From Saccopteryx bilineata (taxonomy: Eukaryota > Chordata > Mammalia > Chiroptera > Emballonuridae), in the NCBI RefSeq assembly GCF_036850765.1, contig NC_089496.1, positions 46,056,113 through 46,120,112 of the forward strand: a DNA stretch of 64,000 nt, read 5' to 3'. Shown here in pieces: positions 49,901 through 62,127 of the stretch. The notes under the pieces are model-generated. The model was not told the DNA's origin, did no database searches, and saw nothing but the letters and a program-made list of their open reading frames with translations. Within the stretch, counting starts at the first letter, position 1, and each line of letters begins with the position of its first letter. The position numbers and the translations under genes were made by a program.

Positions 49901-52900
49901 GAGTTTGGAATACTTTGACTCAATCTCGTATTCACTTCTCTTTTACAATGAACCTGACCATTCATTATTCATGAATAAGCACAACTATCTGAGCCCATGG
50001 TTGGAGCGTGGTGTCCACCTCTGGCTAGAACTGACTTGTTTTCCAGACTCCTGCAACTCTCCAGAATGTCTTCTTTCCCTTCCCTCTGTCCCTTTGCCCT
50101 TTTCCTTCCTGCTTGCCTTCTCCACCATGCTCGTCATTACTTGTGATCTTCGTCCCAATCAAGCAAGCTGTCAGACTGCACCACCGACAATGTCTGGCTC
50201 ACGTCCCCTTTCCCCACTGGCTCCCAAGCAGGTGACAGCATTTCTGCACCGGAAATTCCTGCATCTCTGAAACATGGGGAATGGTCTTCGTCCAGAGGCT
50301 TACTCTCTGCCAAGCGCTTTGCTCTCTCTAGAAGGCAGGTACTGATGTGGCTACTGTATTCCTGTCTGTTCCTGGTGAGCAGCTGCTTATCTGGAGACAG
50401 GAAAAAAAAAATTGCTTGAGCTGGAAAAAGAGCTCACGAAAACGATGTTTTAAGCTTGTTAGAAGGTAAATTCTTAAGACAGGCCATTTTCAATTAATAA
50501 ATCAACCAGAAAGCTTTCTGTTTGGCATCTTTAGAATGGTACTTGGTTGTGACAATGTGATTTAAAGAGATGGTTGCACATCCCCCCCCCCCCCATTACT
50601 TGCATTGTTGGCAGTAAAACCGGAGATTTAGACCTCTGGTTTATTGAATTGTACACCATGGTGACAATTGAAGCTGAGAGGTTAAAAGATAGTTTAGCAC
50701 TCTGGAAAAATGTGTCATATATGTAGTTAATGTATTTGGTTGGTTATGCCTCCTGAAACAAAAATGAAAAACTTCAAAGAAAACTCTGAAACTAGACAAG
50801 AGGAGAAAATACTTGATATTCTTCAGTGCCCAGTTATTAACAGAATTTTTAAAATGCGTATTCGACGTGGTTTGGATAGACATCAGCTCAAAGAGAAGTT
50901 GTTCCTCGCTCTTGGATTGAAAAGACTTCACCATCATCTAGAGAAAGCTCCCCTCTCTGTACTCGGGCTTCCAGATTCTTCACAAATCATACACGGCCTC
51001 TTGGAAATGTCTTCAAAGTAGACATCAGGATTTAAAGAAAGAAAAAAAGGTTTTGCTCTGGCTTCCCCAAGCATAGCTTTATTCTTCCTGTGTAACGGTT
51101 TGCCTAAAATCCCAGACCGTGCTGCTGGTAGAAGCTTTTCCTAATGAGGATGCGCGTCCCTCCTGGGTCCCTCACAGGTTTTTCCTGCTCAGTCACACCA
51201 GACAGGTCACAAGTGGTGTTGGGGACTTTCCCCGTGCTGAGCCCGGGGACCATCTAGATGCACTGTCGTCATTGTCACGGAGCTGCTGCACTGAACGCCG
51301 TATAATCCAGACCGTTCACAGATGGACATGGAACTCTTCTTTAACGGGACAGTACAGTTGTCCCAGCCAGTTGGTTTGGCTATCAGTCCAATGACCTGGG
51401 GCCACTGACACCAGCCAGCCCTCATGGGAGGTTAAGTGGCATTTAAGAATTAGAGTTTATGACAATCTCTCTCTCTCTCTCCCACCCCCAAAGCCCCTCC
51501 TACTTCTCCCCCTCCCAATCAGTGTCAATACACTTTGTGTGTGTGTGGGGGGGGGCTCAGGCAGGGGCCAGGTGCAGAGGAAAAGGAGACCATGGGGAAG
51601 CAGAAGGTACTATTACGATCTTACCAAAACAAACAAACAAACACCCAGAACTGAACACACATAAGGCAGGCTAGATAGGCTGGGCTATAGCTACCACGGG
51701 GCAGGACAGCTCACACTTCATACAGTCTGCTCCCCACAGTCGGAGAGAAACACCTGGAGATTTTCTTTTCCTTTAATAAGCTTGAGGCCCCCTTGGCCAG
51801 ACACCTGATGTCTCTAGCAGACACACTGACACACGTTTGCAGTCTCCCAACAACCTGAACAAAGCTGGAAGACGACCGCATAGAGCAGCTGTCCTGGCCA
51901 GGTCTCCCCGGACAAGACAGAGGTGTGTCCAGGAAAGTCCTCCTTCCAACCCCCCGAGGGCCTCTTCGTCAGACTTTCAGATCCAGAAGTTTGAGCATCT
52001 GAGTTGGGACTTACTGGGATGGAGAGGGGGGAGGGCCCGGTGCACACAGCTGCTGCCGGAATGTCTGGGCAGGGACCTGCCGGAGGACCCAGGGAGATGA
52101 TGGTAACTGACCACTCCACTGTGCAGGTCACTGCCAACCCTTGCACCTCCTTCCTGGCCTAGGTATTCTTATTACAGTGACATCGTCCACTACAATGGTC
52201 ACCAAGGGCTGCTGTGTATTAAAAAGGGTACAATTCTGCAGCTACAGTTGACCGCCATTCACCTTGCTTGGGACGACGGGAAGTGGAGCCGTGAGGGGCC
52301 ATCCTTGCCCTCACTGTTTTTTGCTCCGCTTTTTGCCAACTTTTAGGTCACCCGACTTGGGAAGGGTCCTGGGATGCACATGAGGAGCAGGGTGTGCTGT
52401 GGGGACTTGAACTCTGAATTTCCTGACTCCTGTGCAATTAAAATCCCAAACTCAGTGTTGCATTAGCATGGATTTTCCATAGTGAGTTATAAATGCAGAA
52501 TTCTATGTTTCGTATGTATTTTTATAACATATGTTACTGCCTATGTTTCTGATTAAAAACTCGTCCAAAATAAAATAACAAAGGATTACTTTTTTTTCCA
52601 ATAGAACTTTCTTCTTCTATAAAAAGCTGGAAATCAGCCCTCACCTAAAATTACCCAGGCTTGCAGGTGCTGGGTTTTGGGGGGGTGAGTAGCATTTGCC
52701 AGCAAGACAAAGGGCATTACTCTGCCGGCAGCCACCACCAGAAGCTGTGCTTTCTGTGGAGAAAATTATAGGCCTGTGCTTCAAAGACATTCCACGGACA
52801 GGCACCGCTCCTGGAGACTTGCAGGCGGCAGGCAGGCAGGCAATCAACAAATATTTATTCTGAGCCACTGTGTATTCAGCACCTTTAAAACTGCCAGGGA

Positions 52901-53300
52901 AGCCAGCCAGAAGGATATAAGATCTGCAAGGGCCAAGTTGGTACTGAGGGTATCCCAGAGAGGCGAGGCAGCTCAGTGACCAGAAAGGGACAGGGGACCC
53001 TAACCTGTGACTGGGGCACTATCCCACCTGGGTATGGAGGTGTGGATAGAATAAGAAAAGGAGATGTAACCAAAGGCTCTTTCACGGAAAGCTGATACTT
53101 GATGGTGCCACCACCCCAATTTTTTCCTTTTAGATCTCATGTAGCAGAAGCCCAGCTCCCACCCCCATGCCCACCTCCGTGTGTGTGCGTGCATGCGCGC
53201 GCACACACACACACACACTCACTACTATCACCACCATCAACGGAACCCACTGGATGGATTGATTTATCAATTTTTTAAAAAAAATATGAATACTTTTTTA
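48770..53300. other. Unique intronic sequence
   Basis: Simple structures are a 28-nt T run (49873-49900), a C run near 50582, a GT/G run near 51538-51556, an (AAAC)n run near 51626 and a CA run near 53201. A possible L2 scrap lies at about 52840-52900. ORFs such as 49899-50270 and 50740-51021 have no recognisable domain. Confidence 0.4.
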
Positions 53301-53307
53301 AAGTAGT

Positions 53308-53958
53308 CTGTCTTTGACCAGCAATCCCACCACTGGGAATATATCCAAATAAACCCAGAACAGTAATTCAAAAGGCTATGTGCACTTCTATTTTTATTGC
53401 AGCGTTATTCACAATAGCCAAGATCTGGAAACAGCCCAAGGACCCATCAGTAGAAGAGTGGATAATAAAAGCTGTGGCACATGTGCACATTGGAATAGTA
53501 CTTGGCCATAAAAAAAAAAGAAGATGTCACCTTTTGTGACAGCATGGATGGACCTAGAGAGCATTATGCTAAGTGAAATAAGCCAGGCAGAGAAAGACAA
53601 ATGCCATATGGTCTCACTCATATGTATAACCTAATGAACAAAATAATTTAATAAACAACATAGAAACAGAGGCATAGATCCATAGAACAGCTTAGTAGGG
53701 GAGGGGGTTGGGGGCTGGACAAAAGAAAGTGAAGGGATTAAGCAAAAAACATATATATATGAACATATAGACACCGATGACAGTGTGAAAGCCAGAGGGA
53801 AGGGGGTCCGAGGGGGAAGTGGGGGAATGGGGAAAGAAAGAGACTTTGCTTGGGGCGGGGGGCGTACGTGGGCAGATGGTGTTTTGATGAGTTGTATACT
53901 TGAAACCTGTATGATTTTGTGAACCAATGCCACCCCAATGAATTCAATTAAAACAAAA
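53308..53958 (+). mobile_element. 5'-truncated L1 (end of ORF2 and 3' UTR)
   Basis: It begins in the ORF2 C-terminal region (agcaatcccaccactgggaa; acaatagccaagatctggaa; gacagcatggatggacctag). It runs through the G-rich 3' UTR to gaaacctgtatgattttgtg and a short A tail. Frames are interrupted, so it is dead. It is the best-kept L1 piece in the window, comparable to lineage-specific L1s. Confidence 0.88.
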
Positions 53959-54102
53959 CCAGTCCGGTAAACATGCCGACATGTGTGAAAACAGGATGCT
54001 CATTCCGGTGTGATTACAGAGGGGAAAAGTGGGAATAGCATGTATGTCCATCGATTGAGAGTTGGGATGCTTGGATGCTTCCCAAGAGAAAATCGAATAA
54101 TA

Positions 54103-54136
54103 ATCGCTTCTCGGCCTTTTGGCTAAGATCAAGTGT
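54103..54136 (+). pseudogene. U2 snRNA 5' fragment (truncated retropseudogene)
   Basis: Thirty-four nt match the 5' end of U2 snRNA exactly, including the conserved ggcttttggct-like core region (read here as cggccttttggctaagatc). The match stops sharply after gtgt. Imperfect direct repeats flank it: gagaaaatcgaata (54086-54099) and gagaaagtctaata (54138-54151), 12 of 14 identical. This fits L1-mediated insertion of a 3'-truncated U2 copy. It cannot make a functional snRNA. Confidence 0.85.
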
Positions 54137-54139
54137 GGA

Positions 54140-55570
54140 GAAAGTCTAATAGCTATTAGACATGATGGTGAGGTCTCTGGGGTGGGAGGCAGGAACGCGG
54201 GGGGAGGGACTTGCGTGGCGCACATCATGGCCCATGCAGAGGTGAGCAGGGCTCTCACTCTAATGCGTTAAGTTCTCTAGTCTAGTTTTATTGATGCGGC
54301 TGCAAGCCACACCAGTTGTTTGGACATGTGATTCAATCACGCAGTGGTGCTTTACGAAGTTACATGAAACCCCTGCATCCTCTGTTAGGAACCTAATGGC
54401 CAAACTCCATCTCCGCTAAGCTTCCTTTGGAAGTACCGGTGTTTGTTGTGTTGTTTTGTGTGTTGTATGTGTTGCTTGTTATCCAAGCATAAGATGTTAC
54501 ATGGGTCCCCATTAAATTTCTCTTCTTAGATCCCTTGACACGAATCTGCCAGGATCTTTCTGGAGACTGAGTCTTCACCCAGGGTTTTTAACACTCTCTG
54601 CTGACGATGTATCATCCAAGTGGATGGCTACATCTTCTGCATTTTCCCTTTAGTTCTAAGCCAGCAGCGAGATGAAAGAGTTGTAGGATAACTGGAACCC
54701 CGACAGTTGTAAGTGAAGCCAGGAAAAGAATTCAGTGTTTGATTCACTCTCCCATTGTCCACCTGCAGGTACAGCTGCTAAAGTGAGATAAAGCAGACCC
54801 AAGTCCTAGGCGATGCGTTCAACTTTGGCGGTAGAAGCAAAACAAACCCTACAAACAAACCTTAGCAATTTCTCTGCCAGCCTCTTCCATATTAATATGT
54901 AAGGCATCTATGCATTACAGTTCTGCAAATGTGAGCCTTCAAGTACGGATGCCCACTTAGAGAGTTGTTTTATTTCAGATACTCCTTCCCTGCATCTCTT
55001 CAACTCAGGGACTGTCTTTCATAATAATACGGCAGGATGGTGAGCATTTTAAGAGGCCGTACATTTTAGTGAATTTCGGAACAAACTGTAGTTCTGAGAG
55101 CAGGAAGGAGTTGATTCTACGATAAGGCAGCTTTAGGTCCTTGGGTAAGTAAACCACTTAGCTCTATGTGCCTTCATCTACCTAAGGGCACGCTTCTGAG
55201 CTCCGGGTTCCACCATGGATAAGATCTGAGCTGACCTCCGCTAAGAGTTAGGGATCTATTGGAGAAGTGAGTTGTAAGGATGTCTAAAATAAAAAAGAAG
55301 AAGTCACCGTTTCAGAGAACTTCAGAATAACAGGAGGAGACTTGGAGTGAGGAGCCTTGGTTTAGAAGCCTGGCTCGACCACCTTGAAGTCAATTCCTCC
55401 TCCACAAGCGAGGAAACAGAACGGGATAAGAGACTTTATAAACCAGAAGGCTATACAGACTAATTAGTGGGGGAGAGTGGAGTTGTTGTGTAGCCGGAGG
55501 GTAATACCAGCTTTTTATGAGAAATAAAAAAATTAAGATATTAAAAACCCTTTTTTCGTCACATTCCCCA
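54140..55570. other. Unique intronic sequence
   Basis: It has an 18-bp palindrome at 54144-54161 and a GTT-rich stretch at 54439-54480. MIR-like scraps may lie at about 55120-55190 and 55340-55430, too weak to call. Confidence 0.4.
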
Positions 55571-55574
55571 TGGA

Positions 55575-55884
55575 CGGCATGAGCCCTCTACAGTTGTACC
55601 ATTGTATATCTTTTATACCACATTTTTACTGTACCATTTTTATGTTAAGATATAGAAATGCTTACCATTGTGTGTCATTGCTACAGTATTCAGCACAGTA
55701 AGTTGCTTGCTGTACAGGTTTTTAGCCTAGCAGCAATAGGCGGGACCGCGACGCCTAGGTGTGTAGTAGGCTGTACCATCTAGATTGGTGCGAGTGCACT
55801 CTGTGGTGTTCTCACAGTGCAATCACCGCACGACACATTTCTCAGAACATAACACACACCGTTACGGTAAGTGGCGCATGACTG
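55575..55884 (+). repeat. Tigger-type DNA transposon, 3' end
   Basis: The order cttttataccacatttttac, gtacaggtttttagcctag, cctaggtgtgtagtaggct and gtggcgcatgactg follows the 3' part of a Tigger element. The terminus is followed by TA at 55885-55886. The transposase region is absent. Confidence 0.82.
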
Positions 55885-55889
55885 TACTT

Positions 55890-56562
55890 AAGTTGTGAAA
55901 CCATGCGAGCTGAGTTCCTTCATGAAAGTTTTGAAAGGAGCATATTTTATTCCAAGGGATTAAACCAGATATGATTTTAGTTAATTATCTTAATAATGAT
56001 CCTAAAATAAATGCAAAGTATAAGATTCACCACGTTGTTAGAGTTACACGATCATTCTCAATGGACACCCTGAAGCCTAAGTGTGCATCTGGGCATTACA
56101 ACTATTCTGACCTTGGCAATATTCAGCTCCACATGTATTGTATATGACTGTCCCATAGCACCATGTGACTGTTCTCTTTCTGCCTGTCACTATCTTTACT
56201 CAAGTTTGGGAAGCACTTGGGGACCTACACTGGCCAGATGTAATTATAATATTCAGTGGATAAGTATCAGTAATTTTTAAAATCTAATTCAGAGACGTAT
56301 TTTCAGAACTCCCTGATACCTAGAGTGTGTCAGTCGTCATTGATATTGGCAACGCATCTCTAGAGAAGGCTGCCCGTTTCACATCCTTGAGCATTTGGAC
56401 CATTTGGAAGCCTCTGTTGACTACCTCACTGATCACCTATGTTGGGGGGACGGGGTGGAAAAAAGAAAGAAGAAATCACATTACAGCAAAACCTTGGGGA
56501 GACCACTGATAGCAATTATATTCTATTCAAAAGGAAATACGAATCCAGGTTTTGTCGTTTAA

Positions 56563-56608
<46 letters not shown>

Positions 56609-57930
56609 ACAGCTTCTTACTTGTGGTCAACTCAGCAGCACTACATTTTGACATTAACCCTATTTTTTTTTGGAAAAAAATCCAACAGCTGGTTTTAATT
56701 AAAACCTTTGTAGAAAGACTGCTCCGACCTCTCCTACCCCTAGTCCCACTGAGTTTCAAATCACGTTGAATTCAGCTCGGCTTGCTCAGGGTCTGTAATG
56801 CATAAGCAATTGGCCGCACTGAAGACTGAGAGACGTCTTTGCAGCTCCACAAATGTTTCTAATTGGCGAGACCAAGTTGTTAATGGAAGATAAACTGCCG
56901 CGGGCAGATGCGGGTGGGCGTGTCACATGCGTGGGCGCTCACGCAGGCCCACATGCATGGACCCATGTGGCGGCGATGGCGTAAGTGTGTACCTAGGCTC
57001 CCCACCACGTGCTGTGCTGCAGAACCGAGCTGAGCTGGCCATTAAGAAGGGGCTGTGGCTGAGGCTGGGCCGTCAAGGCGGGGGCCAGGTCCGGTCTGGG
57101 ATGGGGTGGATGGCTGGTTCCCTAGCAGGGCTCAGATCCCCGGCAGCAGGCCCACCCTCCCATTGGGAGCCGGGAACAAGGAGCTTGTAAAATACACAGA
57201 AAGGATGGAAATGACCCCCACTGACTGAAACCAGCTGTGCAGGGCTTCTCGCTGTCTCTCCTGATTTGCTCTCTCAAATAAATGGACGTGGTAGAGGACG
57301 ATAGAAAGTAAACAATCTTTTTTTTTTTTTTTTCTTTCTTGCAGTCACACCTCGGTAATAGCCCTGGTTTTTATAGCTGAAAAAAATATATATATGTTTA
57401 TTTGCTCATTAATTTCCCTCTCTCTCTCCCCCTTGCCTTTTTCTTGGCGTTGGGTAGAATGTTATTTAAAACAAGACACACAGTTCAGCTTCAAAAAGAA
57501 AAATCATTCTGCAAAATACAGCTTGGACTCATTTACTGTTCATTTATCATCTGTAAGAGAGTTGGGTACAAATATCTATATTTGAATGATTTACGGTGCA
57601 GTAACTCTTGTTGGCAACAGGGCCCAGGGAAGCGGCAGGCTCTTGGGGACTCTGAGAAGTGCCCCAAACTGTTTAGAAAGGCTATGGAGAAGATCCAATG
57701 AATCACATGAGGCATGTGCAGAGCAGTCCGGCTACCATTCATCTTCACCACCTTCCTTCAGAGATGATGTAGGCTGGTGCTTGGAGACTGGACTCGACCC
57801 AAAGTCCTGAGATTCTCTGAGGGGTGCTTGAAAAAAAAAAATCTTCATTTGAACACTTCAGTGTGTTGTTTTTTTTTCCCCCTCTCCTTTGCTTGGAAAA
57901 AGCTTTGGTTTTATGCATCTCCCATTTCCT
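55890..57930. other. Unique intronic sequence
   Basis: An AT run is listed separately. A GC-richer part spans about 56890-57180, with acgtgctgtgctgcagaacc, but there is no clear CpG-island promoter or exon. Confidence 0.4.
56569..56606 (+). repeat. (AT)19 microsatellite
   Basis: An uninterrupted 38-bp AT run. The 65-70 aa ORFs on both strands that cross it are artefacts. Confidence 0.97.
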
Positions 57931-57939
57931 TCATGCAGT

Positions 57940-58015
57940 GGGCAAATAAATAATGCTATGCCTAACTCAATGCCCAGTAAATATTTGTTGAGTGAATAGT
58001 TAAATGGAATGTTAT
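57940..58015 (+). repeat. L2-like tail
   Basis: The phrase tgcccagtaaatatttgttg followed by agtgaatag is the classic L2 3' end. Confidence 0.65.
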
Positions 58016-58079
58016 AAGCCTGACTGGGATTATTGTCTTGGCGTGAAACATGCAAGAATAGACTTGAGGCAATCAAGTC

Positions 58080-58260
58080 ATTTCCCTTAACAGAGCGCTA
58101 ATTATCCGAGAGATGAAAATCTGGTACAGAGCATTTATTTGTCAGACTCCGTTTGCTCCTAATTAAAGGTGGAAAAGTTGTTTGTAGCATTGAAGGGATG
58201 ACATAGTGACCCGCTCCTAAACATCTTTCCAATTTTCCATGCCACTTGTTCAGGGAAAAC
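58080..58260. promoter_or_regulatory. Possible conserved non-coding block
   Basis: Repeat-free sequence with cgctaattatccgagag, tcctaattaaaggtgg and catttatttgtcag. It lies just after the L2 tail and has no coding potential. Conservation is untested. Confidence 0.25.
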
Positions 58261-58517
58261 ACATCGAGATGAAGTGAATGTGCATTCCTTTCGTTCGTTT
58301 ATGTTTTCTTCGTTGTTGTTATCATTTTTTTTTAGCGGCAGGCAGGGTGTGCAGCGGGGAGCTCTTTGACAGTGAACATTTATGGCTCAGCTGCCTGCGC
58401 GACTTTGGTAGTTGATTCTGCTTACCTGGGTTGACTAATAAAATCGTCCTCCCATGCAAATCCCACCTGCAGTGCTCCAAGACGAAAAATGCGGCATCCT
58501 CATCATAAGCCTCAGAT

Positions 58518-58735
58518 AGCAGTTCCATTCATTCATCCATTTGTTCAAGCATTCACCCATTCATTCACTCAGACATCCATTCATTTATACATACCAAAAA
58601 TATGAATTCAGAGCCCAGTACGCATCAGGCTCTGTGCTAAAGCTGAGAATTTAACACTGAGCAAACTCCACTGTGGTTTCTGCCCTCATGAAGCTTACAA
58701 TCTGGCTGGTTGATGGATATTAATTAAATAATCAT
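58518..58735 (-). repeat. L2, reverse
   Basis: ATTC-rich start, then caggctctgtgctaaagctg and ctgccctcatgaagcttaca, a reversed L2 3' end. Confidence 0.75.
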
Positions 58736-58739
58736 TCTT

Positions 58740-59470
58740 AAAAAAAAATCACTACAACTGGAATTTTAAAAGGAGGGATATGGCTCTACCGGGACCATGA
58801 GACGATAGTGACTGAGTTACACCAGGAGACCAGGGGGACGTTGACTGAGGAGGAGTCTGGAGCTGAAAGCTATAGCGTGTCCGAAGAAAGGGAAAGAGTG
58901 TTCCTGGCAGGAAGACGATCAAACGCAAAGGCTTAGGTGGGGAAAGCAAGGGCTGATGGGAAGAAAGAGCCACACACTGCAGTGCCTGTGCGTAGATCGC
59001 ATCACAGGCTTCGACCTTCATCCCAGGAGCATCAGAAAGACATAGAAGGGTCATTCATATATCCAAGAGTTAAACATCAGGGCAAGGAGAAGGGACCTTA
59101 TTAGATCTGTGGTTGGTGGGGTGGGGAATGTAAGTATCCACTCACCCTTTACAGCTGTAACAAGGGACGTGATCATGCTAAGCCCTAGATGATACTTTGC
59201 TGCATTTGAGCTTCCTGGAAATTCTTACCATCCACCTGCCCTCTGCCAAGTTTCAGAAAGACTGTTTCTGGATCTCAGTCTGCTTGCCGGGAACACACGC
59301 ACAGCCTACCGCTAGACCATGAGGCAAAGGCACCTTGTCGCGGCCACTTTCCTCGCCCCTTCTCTTATTTCTGCCTTTCCTTTTGATGATGGGGAGGTGG
59401 CGTAGCACCGTTTATTCCTGTTTTTGGCACAGTGTGCACAGTACGCCTTCTGGCACCTTCTCTCCTCTCC
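58740..59470. other. Unique intronic sequence
   Basis: No exon or transposon was recognised; the 100-aa reverse ORF at 58752-59054 has no known domain. Confidence 0.4.
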
Positions 59471-59477
59471 AGTGGTG

Positions 59478-59610
59478 TGAGCTTGGCACATGGCTAAGCC
59501 TCTCTATTAGCCTTGCAGGGTTGTTCTGAGGATTAGGTGAGTTAATACTTGTAAAACACAGAAAGAGGAGTGGCACGCAATGAGTGCTCAGTTAATGCCA
59601 GCCATGACTA
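59478..59610 (+). repeat. MIR
   Basis: The order gagcttggcacatggctaag, cagggttgttctgaggatta, gtgagttaatacttgtaaaa and gtgctcagttaatgcc follows MIR closely. Confidence 0.85.
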
Positions 59611-59845
59611 TTAGCCTTTGCTGATACAGATAGGTGTGAAAGGCGTGTGGTTCAAGTGAAAAAACAGAAGATATGAAACGATAAATACATATCATAAGAA
59701 GGGCTTGCCCAAGTGCACTGTTAGAAATGCTGAAGGAAGGTCTGTGAATACATGGTGGTTACAGCTGAGTAATGGGACTACAGCTTAGAGAGAGAACAGG
59801 AGGGAGGTCCTTCACTTTGTCACTTCATACTCTTAGAGTAGTTGA

Positions 59846-59971
59846 TTTTTTATTTTTACTATGCAGCTGTATGTTTTTCTAACAATAAAATTACAAAGAC
59901 TCGTTTAGAATGTCTATTAATGTTATCCCATATGTCAAATTTAAAAAAAAACAACATACTAACTATAATCT
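59846..59971 (+). repeat. Local duplication, copy 1
   Basis: About 120 bp here is almost identical to 61329-61450, from tttttatttttactatgcag to catactaactataatct. Only a few substitutions and a short A-run length change separate them. Confidence 0.93.
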
Positions 59972-60559
59972 TTTTCATAATTTTGTTCACTGTTAAGTTT
60001 GGAGATATCATTTAGAAACTTTTCTGGAGGTAAAAAGCCATACATCTGAAGTCCAGCGAGTCTTTTGATTTTCGCTTCTTTTGTTGATTTGTGTTTGACC
60101 AAAGCTTTTAAAGTCACGTGCTATTACGATCCCACTGTTCTGAAATGAGTCTCCTTGTTCCTCCATCTCTATATGTGCATTCAGAGAGTTGTCTGAAATG
60201 CTCTTCTCTCACCAAATATAAACAGTGCGTCTGGTTTACTTGTTGCTGACTTCACTGCACTTTTAAGCATTGCTTAAATGTTTTATAAGGAGCATTTTTA
60301 TAAAAACAATGAAGTCATTTCTAAAAATTGGAGGTGAGGAGTATGCACTTAGTTCATCAGTAGTATACACAATAGCCAGCATCTAATCTTTCCTAGGAAT
60401 TCAGGAGACAACTTCTTCAGGATGATCGCGATGAAGGTCAGTAGCTGTTGCTCATGAGAGAGAAGGCAAGTGGACCCAGTGGTTCCTGTATCAGGATGCA
60501 GGAATGGTTTTCAGTGACTATCTGATACTAACATATAGGTCTGCCACGCTTCCTCCATT

Positions 60560-60900
60560 TTTTATTTTACAGGTGGTGGCTCTTTATGTTTAACTAAAGC
60601 TTTTGATGAATAAAGTTGGTATTTATCAATCGTTTATTCTGACTGGTTGAGAATCATTAATTTTGTACAGGGCTGAGCATCGGTGGCTTTGATTATTTAA
60701 ATACAACCCTTCCTTTTGATTACACGGCACTGTCATCAATCAGATAGGAACACAAATCAGGAGACGGCTTTAGCTCCCTAATAAATACTTCATGAAGCCA
60801 ACATGAGCTTGCCAACTAGGCTATCATCTCTGCAGAAGATACATTTCCAAGGAGGAACTGTATTGTACAGTACTTAGCACATAAAGCCCTTCAGGATATG
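60560..60900. promoter_or_regulatory. Unique block with a HOX/PBX/MEIS-like composite site
   Basis: The repeat-free stretch contains ctgtcatcaatca (60730-60742). Its reverse strand reads TGATTGATGACAG, a PBX/HOX-type TGATTGAT overlapping a MEIS-type TGACAG. TAAT and ATTTAAAT-like cores lie around it. It is 1.3-1.6 kb before the CREB5 exon. Confidence 0.3.
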
Positions 60901-60984
60901 ATGATAACTATCTCTGTACAAGAAAAAACGATTTTGAAGAAACTGCAACTAAGATGATTACCAACTGATATTTTTTCAAATCAA

Positions 60985-61307
60985 GGCCAGGAAGTGCTGG
61001 TCCATGGGCCAAATCTGTTCTGGGACCTAATTTGCACAGCTCAGAAGCTAGCGATGGTTTTTGCATTTTTAAAAATCAAAAGTAGAATAGCATCTTAGGT
61101 CATGTGAAAATTATTTGAAATGAAGATGTGCTGTCCTGAAAGAAAGTCGTACTGAGACACTGCATGACCATGTGTTCACATACCCCCTACAGTGCTTTGC
61201 ACTCGAACGGCAGAGTTGAGTTGTCCTGACAGGAGACCATAAGGCATAATGACAAATATATTTGCTTACTGACTCTTTTTAGAAAAAGTTTGCCGACCCT
61301 GGCTTAC
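60985..61307. repeat. hAT-Charlie relic
   Basis: Left part tggtccatgggccaaatctg and right part tagaaaaagtttgccgaccc are decayed Charlie ends. The inner cggcagagttgagttgtcc supports the same group as the relic at 31 kb. Confidence 0.65.
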
Positions 61308-61328
61308 TTGTGTATGAGTCTGTTTGCT

Positions 61329-61450
61329 TTTTTATTTTTATTATGCAGCTGTATGTTTTTCTAACAATAAAATTACAAAGACTCGTTTAGAAAGTCTATT
61401 AATGTTATCCCATATGTCAGATTTTTAAAAAAACATACTAACTATAATCT
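61329..61450 (+). repeat. Local duplication, copy 2
   Basis: The second copy of the 59846-59971 segment, about 1.48 kb further on. It begins about 20 bp after the end of the hAT-Charlie relic. The similarity stops abruptly at both sides. Confidence 0.93.
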
Positions 61451-62127
61451 AATGGCTGCTGGTGTAGCCATTAGAGAAGCCGTATTCTTCCACTTTCCCG
61501 ACTTCCTTCCCAAAGTCAGAAGAAAGTTACTGTTGAGAAAAATTAGATTATAAGGAGGGACTATGAGTCACATCATGGGAACAAATGGAAAAGACCTATG
61601 TATTGCATCCTAAAGTTATGGATTATAACCTAATTTGAAGCCCTTACTTAATGTTAGTAGTTCCTGTATTTCAAAATGTGTAGTCACTTCCCTTTGTGTC
61701 TGAGAAAGCTTTTGAAAAGCCAAAACATTTTATTCTTTTGACTTCTGCAAAACATATCAGACGGGCCCTTTGCTCAGTGGCATTCTCGTGCTGAATGGTT
61801 TTATTTAATTTTTACTTTGTATTCAGTTATCAATAGGATATGATCAATAATTAGACAACAGGAAGTACCTTTTAGTACAATGTCTAAATCTTGATAGGGC
61901 ATCCTGCTCATTTGTTATAACACTTGAATTAAGGAACATTTATGGCTGGCATTGACTATTGGACCTACCATAATACATATGAAAATAGGAAATTAATATA
62001 AAAGTGATACGGCTACCAGTATTTTTTAAAAACTTACATTTGTAAAAAAAAAAATGTTAACAGTAGCACCATAAAATATTACAGAATTGAAAACACGTCA
62101 TTTTGATTCAGAATCTCCATGGTGTAC
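61451..62127. other. Unique intronic sequence before the CREB5 acceptor
   Basis: No transposon was recognised. An A run lies near 62045. No enhancer motif is strong enough to list. Confidence 0.45.

Noticed and set aside
50740..51021. 93-aa ORF MVMPPETKMKNF...
   Set aside because: No recognised domain, an overlapping 98-aa ORF on the other strand, and no splice or promoter context.
56890..57180. CpG island or alternative promoter
   Set aside because: The stretch is GC-richer, but CpGs are few and there is no exon with a donor that I can support.
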